From contig CAMYLW010000014.1 in the NCBI GenBank assembly GCA_947259475.1, positions 1-5,205 of the forward strand: 5,205 nt of DNA. Direction: 5' to 3'. Below, in pieces: positions 4,962 to 5,205 of the stretch (position 1 is its first letter; each line of letters starts with the position of its first letter). A program made the position numbers and the translations under genes. This stretch comes from Thermodesulfobacteriota bacterium. GTDB lineage: Bacteria; Desulfobacterota; Syntrophobacteria; BM002. The notes under the pieces were generated by a model. The model made no database searches, was not told the origin of the DNA, and worked only from the letters and a program-made list of their open reading frames with translations.

Positions 4962-5144
4962 ATGAATGCAGATGAGATGTCAAATAGGCTTGATGCTGTG
5001 GCAGAAATCTCGCTGAGGTGCTTTCTCTTTTCTCTTGCTATCTTAATAGTTTGGTTTATGAGCTATGTGGTTGGAGGTGATTGGATATACAGCATTCATT
5101 CGAAGTGGTTCGACTTGAGTAAACACGAGTTCGCTTATCTTTAG
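4962..5144 (+). CDS. Short membrane protein resembling the N-terminal part of DUF6868, probably truncated
   Basis: This 60-residue product has one membrane helix (about 18-38, LRCFLFSLAILIVWFMSYVVG) followed by GDWIYSIHSKWFDLSKHEF. From memory, this helix plus (G/D)WIY.IHxxWFxLs..(E/Q)F is the first part of the small DUF6868 family of unknown function. Those proteins normally run about 20-30 residues further with a second helix ending near N-L-V-P-Y. Here the reading frame stops at TAG 5142-5144, right after EFAYL. I checked the three forward frames after it and none gives the missing helix, so the end looks lost by a deletion or insertion rather than a simple frameshift. The following 61 bases are AT-rich. 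The gene is 74 bases from the GNAT gene and may be the last of the run. The family call is tentative. Confidence 0.6.
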   Translation: MNADEMSNRLDAVAEISLRCFLFSLAILIVWFMSYVVGGDWIYSIHSKWFDLSKHEFAYL

Positions 5145-5146
5145 GT

Positions 5147-5178
5147 GATTTAGTGCAATTTAAAACACCGTCTAAATC
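5147..5178. repeat. Inverted repeat GATTTAG/CTAAATC at the right edge
   Basis: GATTTAG (5147-5153) and CTAAATC (5172-5178) are perfect 7-bp reverse complements around an 18-base loop, three bases after the last stop codon. A second, imperfect inverted match links 5141-5152 with about 5190-5201. The stem is AT-rich, with TTCTTTTTAG after it. It could be a weak terminator or the start of another element beyond the window. Confidence 0.35.
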
Positions 5179-5205
5179 CATTCTTTTTAGAAGATCACTT
5201 AAGGC

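Noticed and set aside
645..5205. A chromosomal integron cassette array (many small same-strand genes of mixed function)
   Set aside because: Most gaps (7 to 33 bases) are too short for attC sites, and no GTTRRRY/RYYYAAC pair is placed symmetrically around a hairpin. The best candidate, 2787-2839, has only AAC and GTT in common with the consensus and is off-centre.

Overview
The window reads as a stretch of accessory bacterial chromosome in which every gene lies on the + strand. The mix of an Ada-type repair protein, a PlsC-like acyltransferase, GNAT acetyltransferases and degenerate heptamer repeats between genes would fit a Desulfobacterota, Nitrospirota or related environmental lineage. That placement is an impression from gene style only; no marker gene is present.

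Left part (1-1315). The window opens inside a membrane protein of the CPBP/CAAX-protease fold (ends at 644) whose usual catalytic Glu-Glu and Arg are all Gln. A small AT-rich conserved hypothetical gene follows (717-965). Next comes about 350 bases without a gene, holding three short tandem arrays (two with a 7-base period, one with an 8-base period), a plausible sigma70 promoter with a hairpin in its spacer, and an inverted repeat plus a 13-bp palindrome directly before the next gene.

Middle and right part (1316-5144). A closely spaced run of seven genes could form one transcript: an AraC-HTH/O6-alkylguanine-DNA alkyltransferase fusion (1316-2185), an unrecognised 186-residue soluble protein (2219-2779), a small four-helix membrane protein (2854-3192), a PlsC-like acyltransferase (3219-3845), a GNAT acetyltransferase interrupted by one in-frame TAG (3879-4367), a YhbS-like GNAT (4375-4887), and a short one-helix membrane protein that looks cut off (4962-5144). 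The genes share no pathway; the run looks like accumulated accessory genes rather than a known system.

The most unusual signals are: (a) a 20-bp sequence present twice as a direct repeat (2168-2187 and 3828-3847, 19/20 identical), each time in the same reading frame and supplying the last five residues (SPDIS/SPDVS) and stop codon of two unrelated genes, so that it brackets a 1660-bp three-gene block; (b) a GNAT gene complete except for one amber codon; (c) the Gln-substituted CPBP protein; and (d) the heptamer arrays. I see no tRNA, rRNA, CRISPR array, transposase or integrase.
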